A stretch of DNA of 10,403 nt. Source: Symbiobacteriaceae bacterium (lineage in GTDB: Bacteria > Bacillota_E > Symbiobacteriia > Symbiobacteriales > Symbiobacteriaceae). The stretch is from assembly GCA_027356675.1 (NCBI GenBank), contig DAHVXO010000334.1, positions 1 through 10,403 of the forward strand, read 5' to 3'. Position 1 is the stretch's first letter; every line of letters begins with the position of its first letter. A program made the position numbers and the translations under genes. The notes beneath the pieces were generated by a model. The model made no database searches. It saw nothing but the letters and a program-made list of their open reading frames with translations, and had not been told where the DNA came from. Shown here in pieces: positions 1 to 6,377 of this stretch.

Positions 1-1224
1 CCCACTGGATGATCCGAGAGGGGTCCACTCCAGGTATTTCTGGTGGGCGGCAGGGCGGTGCTGGGGATCGGTCGTGTAATGCCCCTTGCCGTAGGCGCGA
101 ACGTGGCTGGCCACCCGCCTGCCCGCATGAAAGACTTCCACCGTGGTGGCCGTCAGCCTGAGCTCCACTTCCGCATGCACCAGCTGGTAGGGCACGCTGT
201 AAAAGTTGTGGTCCGCCTGGACGTGGTAGTCGATGTTCGCCTTGGCCTTCTTCCACTCGGCCACCTCGTACCGCTGCGCCGGGAGGGGCTGCAGAGCCGG
301 GCGGTCCAGGGTCTCGAACAGCGACCGGCGTGATCCTTCCAGCTTCTGAAACGGCTTGTTGTTCAGCACCGTCAACAGCTCAGCGATGGCCGCGTTGAGT
401 TCGGCCAGGCTGAAGAAGCGTCGGTTGCGCAGGGCTGCCAGGATCCAGCGCTCAACCAGGAGCACAGCCGACTCTACCTTGGCCTTGTCTCGTGGCTTCT
501 TGGGCCGGGCCGGGATGACGACGGCGCCGTAGTGGGCGGCCAGCTCCGCATAGGTGGCGTTGACCTCCGGCTCGTAGCGGGAGGCGCTGGAAACGCCCGC
601 CTTGAGGTTGTCTGGCACCAGGACGGCCGATGCGCCGCCAAAGAACTCAAAGGCGCGGCAATGCGCGCCGATCCAGGACCCCAATTCCTGGGTCCAGGCA
701 GCTTCGGCGTAGGTGTAACTACTGGCGCCAAGCACAGCCACGAAGATCTGCGCCTGCTGAATCTCGCCGGTCTTCGGGTCCACAACCGGCATGGTCTGAC
801 CGACATAGTCCAGGAACAGCTTCTCGCCGGCCCGATGGGTCTGGCGCAACACAAGATCCAGCTTATCGCCCCAGCAGTGGTAGTGGTCGCAGAACTGGCT
901 GTACTGGTAACCGTCGGGATGGGCCTGCTTGTACTCGGCCCAGAGCAACTGGAGGGTGACGCCCTTGAGCCGCAGCTCGCGGTGAATCCACTCCATGTCG
1001 GGCTCTGGCCGCGCCTTCGCCGACACCGGATTCCCTGGGTACAACTTGGCCTGCAGAGCTGCGTCGTCCATCTCATCGGACAGGGGCCAGCAAAGTCCTG
1101 CCGCCTGGGCCCGGCGGAGCAGGTCGCCGACCGTGCTGTGCGAGATGTTCAGGCCTGTGGCGATCTGCCGTGAGCTTAGGCCCAGTTCGTGCTTGAGTCG
1201 TAGAATCTCCCTGTTCTTGCGCAT
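1..1224 (-). CDS. istA: IS21-family transposase IstA (partial, C-terminus off the left edge)
   Basis: This DDE integrase-type transposase catalyses strand cutting and joining of IS21 elements and normally works with the IstB ATPase. The ATG at 1224 lies 6 bases after GGAGG (1231-1235). The reading frame stays open for 408 codons to the edge. The N-terminus has a helix-turn-helix (about residues 15-42, with GLSSRQIATGL and ISHSTVGDLL). The catalytic triad is visible as D139 in LFLDYVGQT, D205 in VLVPDNLKAGV and E251 in KAKVESAV, with spacings of 66 and 46 residues. After it comes the beta-barrel region typical of this family (NFYSVPYQLV, about residues 355-365). IstA proteins are usually 400-520 residues, so only the tail is missing. 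Nothing in the visible part suggests inactivation. The spore-former host and cargo cannot be judged from this fragment. Confidence 0.93.
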   Translation of the reverse strand, partial: MRKNREILRLKHELGLSSRQIATGLNISHSTVGDLLRRAQAAGLCWPLSDEMDDAALQAKLYPGNPVSAKARPEPDMEWIHRELRLKGVTLQLLWAEYKQAHPDGYQYSQFCDHYHCWGDKLDLVLRQTHRAGEKLFLDYVGQTMPVVDPKTGEIQQAQIFVAVLGASSYTYAEAAWTQELGSWIGAHCRAFEFFGGASAVLVPDNLKAGVSSASRYEPEVNATYAELAAHYGAVVIPARPKKPRDKAKVESAVLLVERWILAALRNRRFFSLAELNAAIAELLTVLNNKPFQKLEGSRRSLFETLDRPALQPLPAQRYEVAEWKKAKANIDYHVQADHNFYSVPYQLVHAEVELRLTATTVEVFHAGRRVASHVRAYGKGHYTTDPQHRPAAHQKYLEWTPLGSSSG

Positions 1225-1352
1225 GGATAGCCTCCGATTTGCCACCGGCAACCGTCACCTTCCTGGTCGTGTCTCTAACACGTGGTTCCAGGAACAGGCA
1301 GACAGCACCTGTGGCGGGGTGGTTTTCCAGCGCCGCTTCACTCCGGTTCGCC

Positions 1353-1391
1353 GGTTCCGGCCCAATCGTTAGGGGTGGACGATTTGGTCCG
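1353..1391. repeat. Inverted degenerate copy facing repeat 1
   Basis: The segment 1353-1368, read on the minus strand (CGATTGGGCCGGAACC), matches the core of the boxes (CGATTTGGTCCGGAAT) with one base missing and few changes. It faces repeat 1 across about 11 bases, so the two can form an imperfect hairpin. It could be a sixth, decayed IstA box or a structure in the istA leader. Confidence 0.45.
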
Positions 1392-1487
1392 GAATGGCTG
1401 GACGAATTCGTCCGGAATCAGTGGACGATTTCCGCCGGAACGACTGGACGATTTGAACCGGAACGGGTGGACGATTTGGTCCGGAAT
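1376..1487 (+). repeat. Five direct 20-bp boxes at exact 23-bp period (IS21 end array)
   Basis: Copies start at 1376, 1399, 1422, 1445 and 1468. Each begins TGGACGA and ends CCGGAA(T/C). Copies 1 and 5 are identical over 20 bases, and the middle TTTGGT varies most. The 3-base gaps are not conserved (ggc, cag, gac, ggg). The period of 23 is not a multiple of three, so the array is not a coding repeat. IS21-family ends are known to carry several repeated boxes that bind the transposase. The position upstream of istA supports that role, and it may also let IstA repress its own promoter. Confidence 0.85.
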
Positions 1488-1492
1488 ATGCA

Positions 1493-1649
1493 GCAGTACG
1501 GCCTGCTGATTCGCGAAACGGTGCGCCGGTCTACTGGTTTGCATTCCCAGCTTATCTGCGCCCTTAGGAAAGCCGGACTCCCACTGGGCCGGCTTGTTCG
1601 TCGCCGTCATTCCGTTCATTGCTCACATAGGGACTAATACCCAATTTTG
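1493..1649. other. Non-coding stretch between the IS end and the GGDEF/HD-GYP promoter
   Basis: No reading frame here has a credible ribosome site or recognisable product. It starts with a small inverted repeat, CAGCAG (1491-1496) and CTGCTG (1503-1508), right at the presumed IS junction. It contains one hairpin at 1570-1595, listed separately. It may be what remains of the 3' side of a gene displaced by the insertion, but no protein similarity can be recognised. Confidence 0.5.
1570..1595 (+). terminator. Possible orphan terminator hairpin
   Basis: AAGCCGG (1570-1576) pairs with CCGGCTT (1589-1595) around a 12-base loop. Only a weak T-rich tail (TTGTTCG) follows on the plus strand, and no gene in the window ends here. 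It could be the terminator of a plus-strand gene cut off by the IS21 insertion. Confidence 0.4.
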
Positions 1650-1678
1650 TTGACATTCAACTGGGTGCCGTTTACTAT
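1650..1678 (+). promoter_or_regulatory. Sigma-A-type promoter for the GGDEF/HD-GYP gene
   Basis: A perfect TTGACA -35 box (1650-1655) and a TACTAT -10 box (1673-1678) are separated by 17 bases. The predicted start near 1685 leaves a leader of about 55 bases. The -35 box lies inside an inverted repeat, GTTGA-CAT-TCAAC (1649-1661), flanked by CCCA/TGGG-like arms (1640-1643 and 1662-1665), which could be an operator for an unidentified repressor. Confidence 0.75.
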
Positions 1679-1739
1679 TATCGTATGACAGTGGACGTTC
1701 AATCTATGATGCAAACTGGTTGGGGGGAGAGGTGGTTCC

Positions 1740-3482
1740 ATGCGGGGGAGCACGGGACTCTTCGGGATCGTGGCGTTTCTGCTTCCTCTATGCCTGGTAG
1801 GATATGCCTTCAAGCGTTACGTGGGGAAGCGCGACGCCGAAGCCACTCTCCTAAAAAATCTCCTTTCCGCCCTACATGGTGGGTCGGCGATGTTGACTGA
1901 TCGCCTGGATGCACAGCTGGTGCTGGGCCGCGTGAAGGACCTGATGGTTCAGACCCTGGCCATACCGAATGGGGCCGTCTTTGGGTTGGATCAAGGAACG
2001 CTCCGGTGCCTTGGCGCGTGGCGGAACGGGCGCGATTGCAATGACAGCGAGATCGCTGCCATTGCGGCGGCCTGCGGGCAGTCGGTTGGCGGGAGCGGCA
2101 CGGGGCATATCCGCATCGCAGGTGAGTCATGGTGCGTGCTCCCATTGGTGACTAACGCATCGCCAGTTGGTCTCCTGTGCCTCAGTGGCGCTGCATTGCG
2201 TCTGCGCCGGAGCGCGGAAGTATTTGAGGCATTTGCGGCCCAGGTCGCCGCAGCTTTGGCTATTGGCCGGCTCTATGAAGAGACCCGCACCCTGGCCCTT
2301 ACCGATGCCCTGACCGGTCTGGCCAGCCAGCGCAGCATGCGCGACCAGCTAGGTGCGCTGTTGGAGCGAGCCCGAACGGCGGGGACTTCACTTTCACTTG
2401 TCACCCTGGACCTGGACAAGTTCAAGCAGATCAACGACCGGTTTGGCCATCCCGTCGGCGACCGGGCGATTCGCGAGGTCGCCAACATCATCCGGAGCCG
2501 GATGGGGCCGGAGGACGTGGCCTCCCGCAATGGCGGGGACGAGTTCACCCTGCTCCTGCCCGGGCGGCAGCCTGAGGAGGCTCGCGCCCTGATGGAAGGG
2601 CTGGCTGATGCCGTGGCGGATACCGAACTGCTCAATGGTAAGCAGCGAATCCCGCTCACGTTGAGCGTCGGCATCGCCACCTTCCCCGACCATGCCGGCG
2701 CCCTGCCGGCGCTGATCAGCCGGAGCGACCAGGCGACCTACATTGCCAAGCATATCGGGCGCAACCGGGTGACCGTCTGGGGTGACCTATCCGGCATCGA
2801 AGACCAACTGGGCCACCACTGGGGCTGGGCGCCGGAAGAGAAGCGGGACTCCCCGGGGCAGTTGGCCGACCCCATCAAAGTCATGACTGCCATGGTCGAT
2901 GCTCGCGATGGTCTCACCTATGGTCATAGCGTTCGTGTCGAGAAGTACTGCGCCGCGGTGGCCCGAGTGCAGGGCCTCAGCGAGCAGGCGGTAGCAGACA
3001 TCAGTCTTGGCGGGCTCCTCCATGACGTGGGCAAGATTGGCATTCCGGACGCCATCCTCAATAAACCCGGACCGCTGACCCTGCCAGAGACCGAGACGGT
3101 TCAGCAGCACCCGGAAATCGGGGCCGAACTGATGCGTCGCATCGGCATGCCGGAGGAACTGGTCGCCATGGTGCTGCATCATCATGAGTTCTTTGACGGG
3201 TCGGGGTATCCGTTCGGTCTGTCTGGACGGGATATTCCGCTCGGCGCCCGCATCATCGCAGTTTGCGACGCCTTCGAAGCCATCACATCGCGGCGGCCCT
3301 ACAACCTGCCAAAGCCGGTCCCGTGGGCGGTGGAGGAACTGCGGCGTTGCGGCGGTATCCAGTTTGATCCCGAGATCGTGGGCGCGTTTGTCAACCGGGT
3401 GCTTGCAGAGGATGCAACAGTCAAAGCGGCGGCAGTCGCGGCCGGTCGCCGGACAGTTCGCACCGGCCCCGCCTGCACCTGA
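1740..3482 (+). CDS. Membrane-anchored GAF-GGDEF-HD-GYP cyclic-di-GMP turnover protein
   Basis: This predicted bifunctional enzyme joins a GGDEF domain (makes c-di-GMP from two GTP) to an HD-GYP domain (hydrolyses c-di-GMP). The ATG at 1740 follows GGGGGGAGAGG (1722-1732) by 7 bases. One hydrophobic segment at residues 7-24 should hold it in the membrane with a cytoplasmic body. A GAF-like sensor region spans about residues 45-180. GGDEF starts at TDALTGL (188-194), and the signature NGGDEF is intact (G265-F269). The usual RxxD inhibitory site just before it reads GPED, so product inhibition may be lost. HD-GYP has LLHDVGK (H428, D429), HHHEFFDGSGYP (480-491) and QFDPEIV near the end. The common DRPYR reads RRPYN (518-522). 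Both active-site signatures look intact, so the net direction cannot be told from sequence. It is a single-gene unit with its own promoter and terminator. Confidence 0.92.
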   Translation: MRGSTGLFGIVAFLLPLCLVGYAFKRYVGKRDAEATLLKNLLSALHGGSAMLTDRLDAQLVLGRVKDLMVQTLAIPNGAVFGLDQGTLRCLGAWRNGRDCNDSEIAAIAAACGQSVGGSGTGHIRIAGESWCVLPLVTNASPVGLLCLSGAALRLRRSAEVFEAFAAQVAAALAIGRLYEETRTLALTDALTGLASQRSMRDQLGALLERARTAGTSLSLVTLDLDKFKQINDRFGHPVGDRAIREVANIIRSRMGPEDVASRNGGDEFTLLLPGRQPEEARALMEGLADAVADTELLNGKQRIPLTLSVGIATFPDHAGALPALISRSDQATYIAKHIGRNRVTVWGDLSGIEDQLGHHWGWAPEEKRDSPGQLADPIKVMTAMVDARDGLTYGHSVRVEKYCAAVARVQGLSEQAVADISLGGLLHDVGKIGIPDAILNKPGPLTLPETETVQQHPEIGAELMRRIGMPEELVAMVLHHHEFFDGSGYPFGLSGRDIPLGARIIAVCDAFEAITSRRPYNLPKPVPWAVEELRRCGGIQFDPEIVGAFVNRVLAEDATVKAAAVAAGRRTVRTGPACT

Positions 3483-3507
3483 CCCCAGCGCCTCCCTTAC
3501 GTAAACG

Positions 3508-3542
3508 AGGCCCGCACCCGGTACGCCGGAGAGTGCGGGCCT
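3508..3542. terminator. Bidirectional terminator between convergent genes
   Basis: AGGCCCGCAC (3508-3517) pairs perfectly with GTGCGGGCCT (3533-3542), a 10-bp stem with a 15-base loop. TTT follows on the plus strand, and CGTTTACG follows on the minus strand. It sits between the stop of the GGDEF/HD-GYP gene and the stop of the spermidine-synthase-like gene and can serve both. Confidence 0.85.
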
Positions 3543-3550
3543 TTGCGTAT

Positions 3551-4213
3551 TCAGCGGGCCAGGTAGACCACGTCGTCCTCCGCGGCGGCGGCGGCTGCCA
3601 CCGGGATGGCCAGGACCTCGCGGTACCGGCTGAGCAGTAAGGCCTCAAACCTCGGGGAGGCCGAGGCGGACCAGAAAGCCAGCACACCGCCGGGTGCCAG
3701 CATTCGGCTCAGGTGTGCGAGCCCTTCGGGGCCCCAGAGCATGGCGTTTTCCGCAAATACGATCCAGTCGGGACCGTTATCCGTGTCGAGGGCGATCAGG
3801 TCATAGGGCTCAGCGGCACCATGAGACAGGAACGCCGCGAAATCCGCGACGACCAGGTCTGTGCGGGAGTCGTCCAGGGCTCGTCCGTGAAACGGCGCCA
3901 GGTGTGTCCTGTTCCAATCAACGACTTTCGGCTCAATCTCGACGACAGTGACCCGCTCTACTGCGGAGCAGTCCAGGGCGGCCCGCAGGGTGTAGCCGAC
4001 ACCGAGACCGCCCACCAATATTCGGCGGGGGTTTGGCACCCACCGCTGGGCAAGCCTGATGAGGGCACCCTCGGATTCACCGTTGTATGTGGCCATGAGA
4101 AAGGAACCGTTGGAGATGACCTCGTAGGCCTCGCCGCGGCGCTGCAACTGCAGTTCACCCCGTGGCGTCGCCACCCGCTCGATCACCTCAGCAGGCTGGT
4201 GCGCTGGTCGCAT
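3551..4213 (-). CDS. Spermidine-synthase-like (aminopropyltransferase-fold) protein
   Basis: The protein has the Rossmann methyltransferase core shared by spermidine synthases. Motif I reads ILVGGLGVGYTL (65-76), the acidic ribose-binding segment reads VVEIEP (90-95, E92), and YDLIALDTDN (137-146, D143) corresponds to the Asp-containing loop of SpeE. LAPGGVLAFW (172-181) follows. It has 220 residues, against roughly 280-300 for true SpeE, and its N-terminal beta region is short. Known short relatives are often annotated 'spermidine synthase' without proof. Substrate use is therefore uncertain: it may be a methyltransferase or a non-polyamine aminopropyltransferase. The ATG at 4213 follows GAGGAGTGA (4218-4226), which lies in the end of the M23 gene 4 bases upstream, so translation is probably coupled. 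It is the last gene of a three-gene cluster. An alanine run (206-211) sits near the C-terminus. Confidence 0.78.
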   Translation of the reverse strand: MRPAHQPAEVIERVATPRGELQLQRRGEAYEVISNGSFLMATYNGESEGALIRLAQRWVPNPRRILVGGLGVGYTLRAALDCSAVERVTVVEIEPKVVDWNRTHLAPFHGRALDDSRTDLVVADFAAFLSHGAAEPYDLIALDTDNGPDWIVFAENAMLWGPEGLAHLSRMLAPGGVLAFWSASASPRFEALLLSRYREVLAIPVAAAAAAEDDVVYLAR

Positions 4214-4217
4214 GTCC

Positions 4218-5246
4218 TCACTCCTCGATTCCGGGTGGCGGTTTCAGGCTCCACTGCACCACTTCCAGCGGCGGTGCCTGCGTTAGTGGCCATGGGTTCA
4301 CCGGTGTGTTGCCGATGGTCGCCGTCCAGTGCAGGTGGGGTCCGGTTGAGAAACCAGTGCTACCAACGGTGCCGATGCGTTGACCGGGTTCAACCCAATC
4401 GCCTGGGGCCACGGTCACCCGGTCGCAGTGGTAGTACGTCGTGTAGAGGTTATATCCATGATCGATGATGATGGTCCAGCCCGTCACAATGAGCCGCTCG
4501 GCCAGGACCACGCGGCCCGGTGCCGGGGCCAGGACGGGCGTCCCCGTGTCGGCGCCGAAGTCCATGCCACTGTGGCGGCCCGTCTCCACACCATTTACGT
4601 AGCGGATCTCGCCGAAGTGGGTCGTGATCTCCAGCTTGCCGGCCAGCGGCGGTTGGAACGCCCCCCGCCACAGCGGGCGGGGTTCGCTGTTGGAGCGGAC
4701 GGCGAAGAGACGCCGCCACTCCTCGTCCTGACGGGGATCGTAGTAGATGTCCGTGAGGTCCTTCGTGACGGTCAGGCGATCCTCGGTGAACCGCTTCTTG
4801 ACCACTGTCACGCTACCCTTCCAGCTGCCGGCGGTCCAGGTTGCTGTGACAGGGTACACACCGACCTGCGCGTTGGCAGGGAACCCGATGAACGCAAGCG
4901 CCCGGTCGCCGCGTAGAAAGACCCGGGGTTGCTCGGCGAGTCCCTGTACCTGCACCTTGACGTTGCCAGAAACGGCCCGATCCATTTGCAGGACAGCGAA
5001 GGCGCCCTGGAGCACCTGGGCGGGCTCGATTGCGGCTTTGGGCGGCTCCGGTGGGGCAGGGGGCGAGGGAGGGGGCGGCGTCTGTACCACCGCATCGGCG
5101 GACTCCGCCACCGCCGGCGCACGGTTGGCAAGCTTGGCGCCCTCGGACTGTGTGCCGACCGGTGGTGCCGGGCGTGCGGGGCGCGCACAGCCCGCTACGA
5201 GCATGGAGAGCACAAGCCATACCGCCAGCCGTCTCAATCGGAACAT
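4218..5246 (-). CDS. M23 family metallopeptidase lipoprotein
   Basis: This secreted LytM-type zinc peptidase is anchored as a lipoprotein and is expected to cut peptidoglycan cross-bridges outside the membrane. The signal sequence runs to the lipobox VAGC with C20. A long Pro/Ala-rich linker follows (22-70), then a beta-rich region (about 75-150) and the M23 domain (about 205-320). The zinc ligands are H225 and D229 (HSGMDFG) and H306, with catalytic histidines H273 (YYHC) and H304 (PHLHW). All are present, so it should be active, unlike degenerate LytM factors. The ATG at 5246 directly abuts GAGAGG (5247-5252), which is too close. TTG at 5237 (codon 4) has a 9-base spacing and still gives a complete signal peptide, so it may be the true start. 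It lies 8 bases after the thioesterase gene and 4 before the spermidine-synthase-like gene. Confidence 0.93.
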   Translation of the reverse strand: MFRLRRLAVWLVLSMLVAGCARPARPAPPVGTQSEGAKLANRAPAVAESADAVVQTPPPPSPPAPPEPPKAAIEPAQVLQGAFAVLQMDRAVSGNVKVQVQGLAEQPRVFLRGDRALAFIGFPANAQVGVYPVTATWTAGSWKGSVTVVKKRFTEDRLTVTKDLTDIYYDPRQDEEWRRLFAVRSNSEPRPLWRGAFQPPLAGKLEITTHFGEIRYVNGVETGRHSGMDFGADTGTPVLAPAPGRVVLAERLIVTGWTIIIDHGYNLYTTYYHCDRVTVAPGDWVEPGQRIGTVGSTGFSTGPHLHWTATIGNTPVNPWPLTQAPPLEVVQWSLKPPPGIEE

Positions 5247-5254
5247 CCTCTCAG

Positions 5255-5668
5255 TTAGAACTCGTGACCCTCAACCTGGGCCACCGCCTGACGCCATTCT
5301 GGGGGCAGCGGCCGGGAACGGTTCTCCGCAAAGTCGAAGCTGACCATGACTGCACGGCTCGCAGCGACGAGCCGCCCAGAACGCTGCTCGTGAATCTCCG
5401 ACTCCATGACATAACTCGAATTGCGCATCTCACAGACTCGGATCCCCAACATTAATGTCTCGCCGAGGAAGGCTGGCGATTTGTACGTAATGGTGATCTC
5501 CGCCAGCATCACGCCGAGTTGCGGCGCCCCCAAGCGTGCCAGTGCTTCAAAATACATGAAGCGGGCAGTCTCAAAGTAGGTTGCGTACACCGCATTATTG
5601 ACGTGCTGGAGCGCATCTAGGTCGCGCCAGATGACTCGCTGTGTAAATGAGACCGGATACCCAACCAA
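5255..5668 (-). CDS. YbgC/4HBT-like acyl-CoA thioesterase (TTG start)
   Basis: This is a hotdog-fold thioesterase predicted to hydrolyse acyl-CoA or related thioesters in the cytoplasm. The N-terminal signature RDLDALQHVNNAVYATYFE contains the conserved Asp, the HVNN turn and the Y-x-x-Y/F-E pattern of 4-hydroxybenzoyl-CoA-thioesterase-like proteins. A second strand motif, ITITYKSPAFLGETL, follows. The chosen TTG start at 5668 lies 7 bases after a strong AGAGGAGG (5676-5683) and gives 137 residues, the normal family size. The frame stays open upstream to 5977, but that extension is low-complexity, overlaps the divergent gene and has no homology-like features, so it was rejected. First gene of a cluster with the M23 lipoprotein (8-base gap) and the spermidine-synthase-like gene. 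No clear promoter was found upstream. The natural substrate is unknown. Confidence 0.87.
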   Translation of the reverse strand: MVGYPVSFTQRVIWRDLDALQHVNNAVYATYFETARFMYFEALARLGAPQLGVMLAEITITYKSPAFLGETLMLGIRVCEMRNSSYVMESEIHEQRSGRLVAASRAVMVSFDFAENRSRPLPPEWRQAVAQVEGHEF

Positions 5669-5797
5669 GTCGATGCCTCCTCTGGACCGATTCGTGGGGC
5701 CTGACAATGATGCTTCAAGGAGTGCACCCTCGTATCCTGCCCTCGAGTCTGTGCATGCTATTGCCAGAACGCTGATGCTGATGGTGGGGGGATCCGC
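5669..5797. promoter_or_regulatory. Divergent intergenic region (no clear promoter boxes)
   Basis: The only place for promoters of both the leftward thioesterase cluster and the rightward MltG-like gene is this 129-base gap. No good -35/-10 pair for sigma-A was found on either strand. The call rests on gene orientation alone. Confidence 0.4.
5676..5683 (-). promoter_or_regulatory. Shine-Dalgarno site fixing the TTG start of the thioesterase gene
   Basis: AGAGGAGG on the minus strand is 7 bases before TTG (5668-5666). No ATG or GTG in this frame has a comparable site, and the resulting protein begins just before the 4HBT motif. Confidence 0.8.
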
Positions 5798-6352
5798 GTG
5801 CTCTGGTTGCTGCTGCTCGCTGGTACGGTTCTGGTCGTTGCGGGCGCATGGTGGGGGTCGGGCCCGCATACCGTGCCTCGCCGAACTGAGCCTGATGGCC
5901 CGGCGGACCTGTCCGCGCCGGAGGCCTGGGCCATTCTCACCCGTCCGGTGAAAATGGCGGTCGAGGAACGACGGCAACGCCGTTTCGTGCCCGGACTGCT
6001 GGTGGGCATCGGGTCCGGGCTCGTGGTGATGGCCCTGGTCATGCTAGCCTTGCCGACGCCGACCCGGGTCCGCCCGCCCCTCCAGGCGGACGGCAAAGTC
6101 GCACCGCCCGAAGGGGTTGTGCGCACGCCCGCACCCGACCCCAAGCCACTCACGCTTACCTTTGTCGTGGAGGACGGGGAGGCTGCGCCCACCATCGCCG
6201 CGAAGCTGCACGGTGCCGGACTCATCACGGATGAGGAGGCCTTCTTGCGCCGCGTAGTCGATCGGCGTGTCGATACACGGCTGAAAGCGGGAACGTTCAT
6301 CATCTCAACAGGCGCGACCCTGGACGAGGTGATTGACTCCCTGACGGCGTAA
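5798..6352 (+). CDS. Two-TM protein with a YceG/MltG-type LysM-like domain, no catalytic domain
   Basis: The protein (184 residues) has two hydrophobic segments, 1-19 and 64-86, with basic RRQRR just before the second. This suggests a cytoplasmic loop (20-63) and an outside C-terminus. After a Pro-rich linker (88-117), residues 118-184 resemble the small LysM-like subdomain at the start of MltG (YceG) endolytic transglycosylases: VVEDGEAAPTIAAKL, then AGLITDEEAFLRRV, then LKAGTFIISTGATLDEVI. The protein stops there, so the MltG catalytic domain and its Glu are absent, and transglycosylase activity is not expected. It may bind glycan or regulate a partner. GTG at 5798 follows a G-rich site (5783-5792). 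The gene is divergent from the thioesterase cluster and 25 bases upstream of the zincin gene, probably in one transcript with it. Confidence 0.75.
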   Translation: MLWLLLLAGTVLVVAGAWWGSGPHTVPRRTEPDGPADLSAPEAWAILTRPVKMAVEERRQRRFVPGLLVGIGSGLVVMALVMLALPTPTRVRPPLQADGKVAPPEGVVRTPAPDPKPLTLTFVVEDGEAAPTIAAKLHGAGLITDEEAFLRRVVDRRVDTRLKAGTFIISTGATLDEVIDSLTA

Positions 6353-6377
6353 GTCTACAGCACGGGAGGTGCCGTGC

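Larger units (their letters stand above)
1..1492 (-). mobile_element. IS21-family insertion sequence, istA-proximal part
   Basis: The element consists here of an istA-type DDE transposase gene read leftward and an upstream non-coding end with a five-copy 23-bp repeat array. IS21 elements normally carry istA followed by the AAA+ helper istB. The istB side would lie beyond the left edge, so the opposite terminal repeat and target duplication cannot be seen. The outer tip is placed at about 1492 because, read inward, it starts TGCATATTCC, and IS21 ends usually start with TG; this boundary is a guess of a few bases either way. No frameshift or stop is visible in the transposase part, so the copy may be intact. 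Confidence 0.75.

Noticed and set aside
474..1173. Long frames on both strands overlapping istA
   Set aside because: They are shadows of the GC-rich transposase gene, whose own frame carries the complete HTH and DDE motifs.
1376..1487. Array as a CRISPR
   Set aside because: Units are 20 bp with 3-base gaps, leaving no room for spacers; the location fits an IS21 end.
1239..1637. Frames crossing the 23-bp repeat array
   Set aside because: The repeats shift reading frame each copy, and no ribosome site or recognisable protein is present.
3713..4468. Plus-strand 251-codon frame opposite the methyltransferase-like and M23 genes
   Set aside because: It is antisense to two genes with clear motifs and spans their junction.
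4747..5455. Plus-strand frames opposite the M23 lipoprotein
   Set aside because: Composition reflects the Pro/Ala linker on the other strand; no start signals or domains.
5669..5977. N-terminal extension of the thioesterase frame to 5977
   Set aside because: It overlaps the divergent gene at 5798, is Arg/Pro-rich without family similarity, and the TTG at 5668 has an excellent ribosome site.
5798..6352. Active MltG transglycosylase
   Set aside because: The protein ends after the LysM-like subdomain; the catalytic region is missing.
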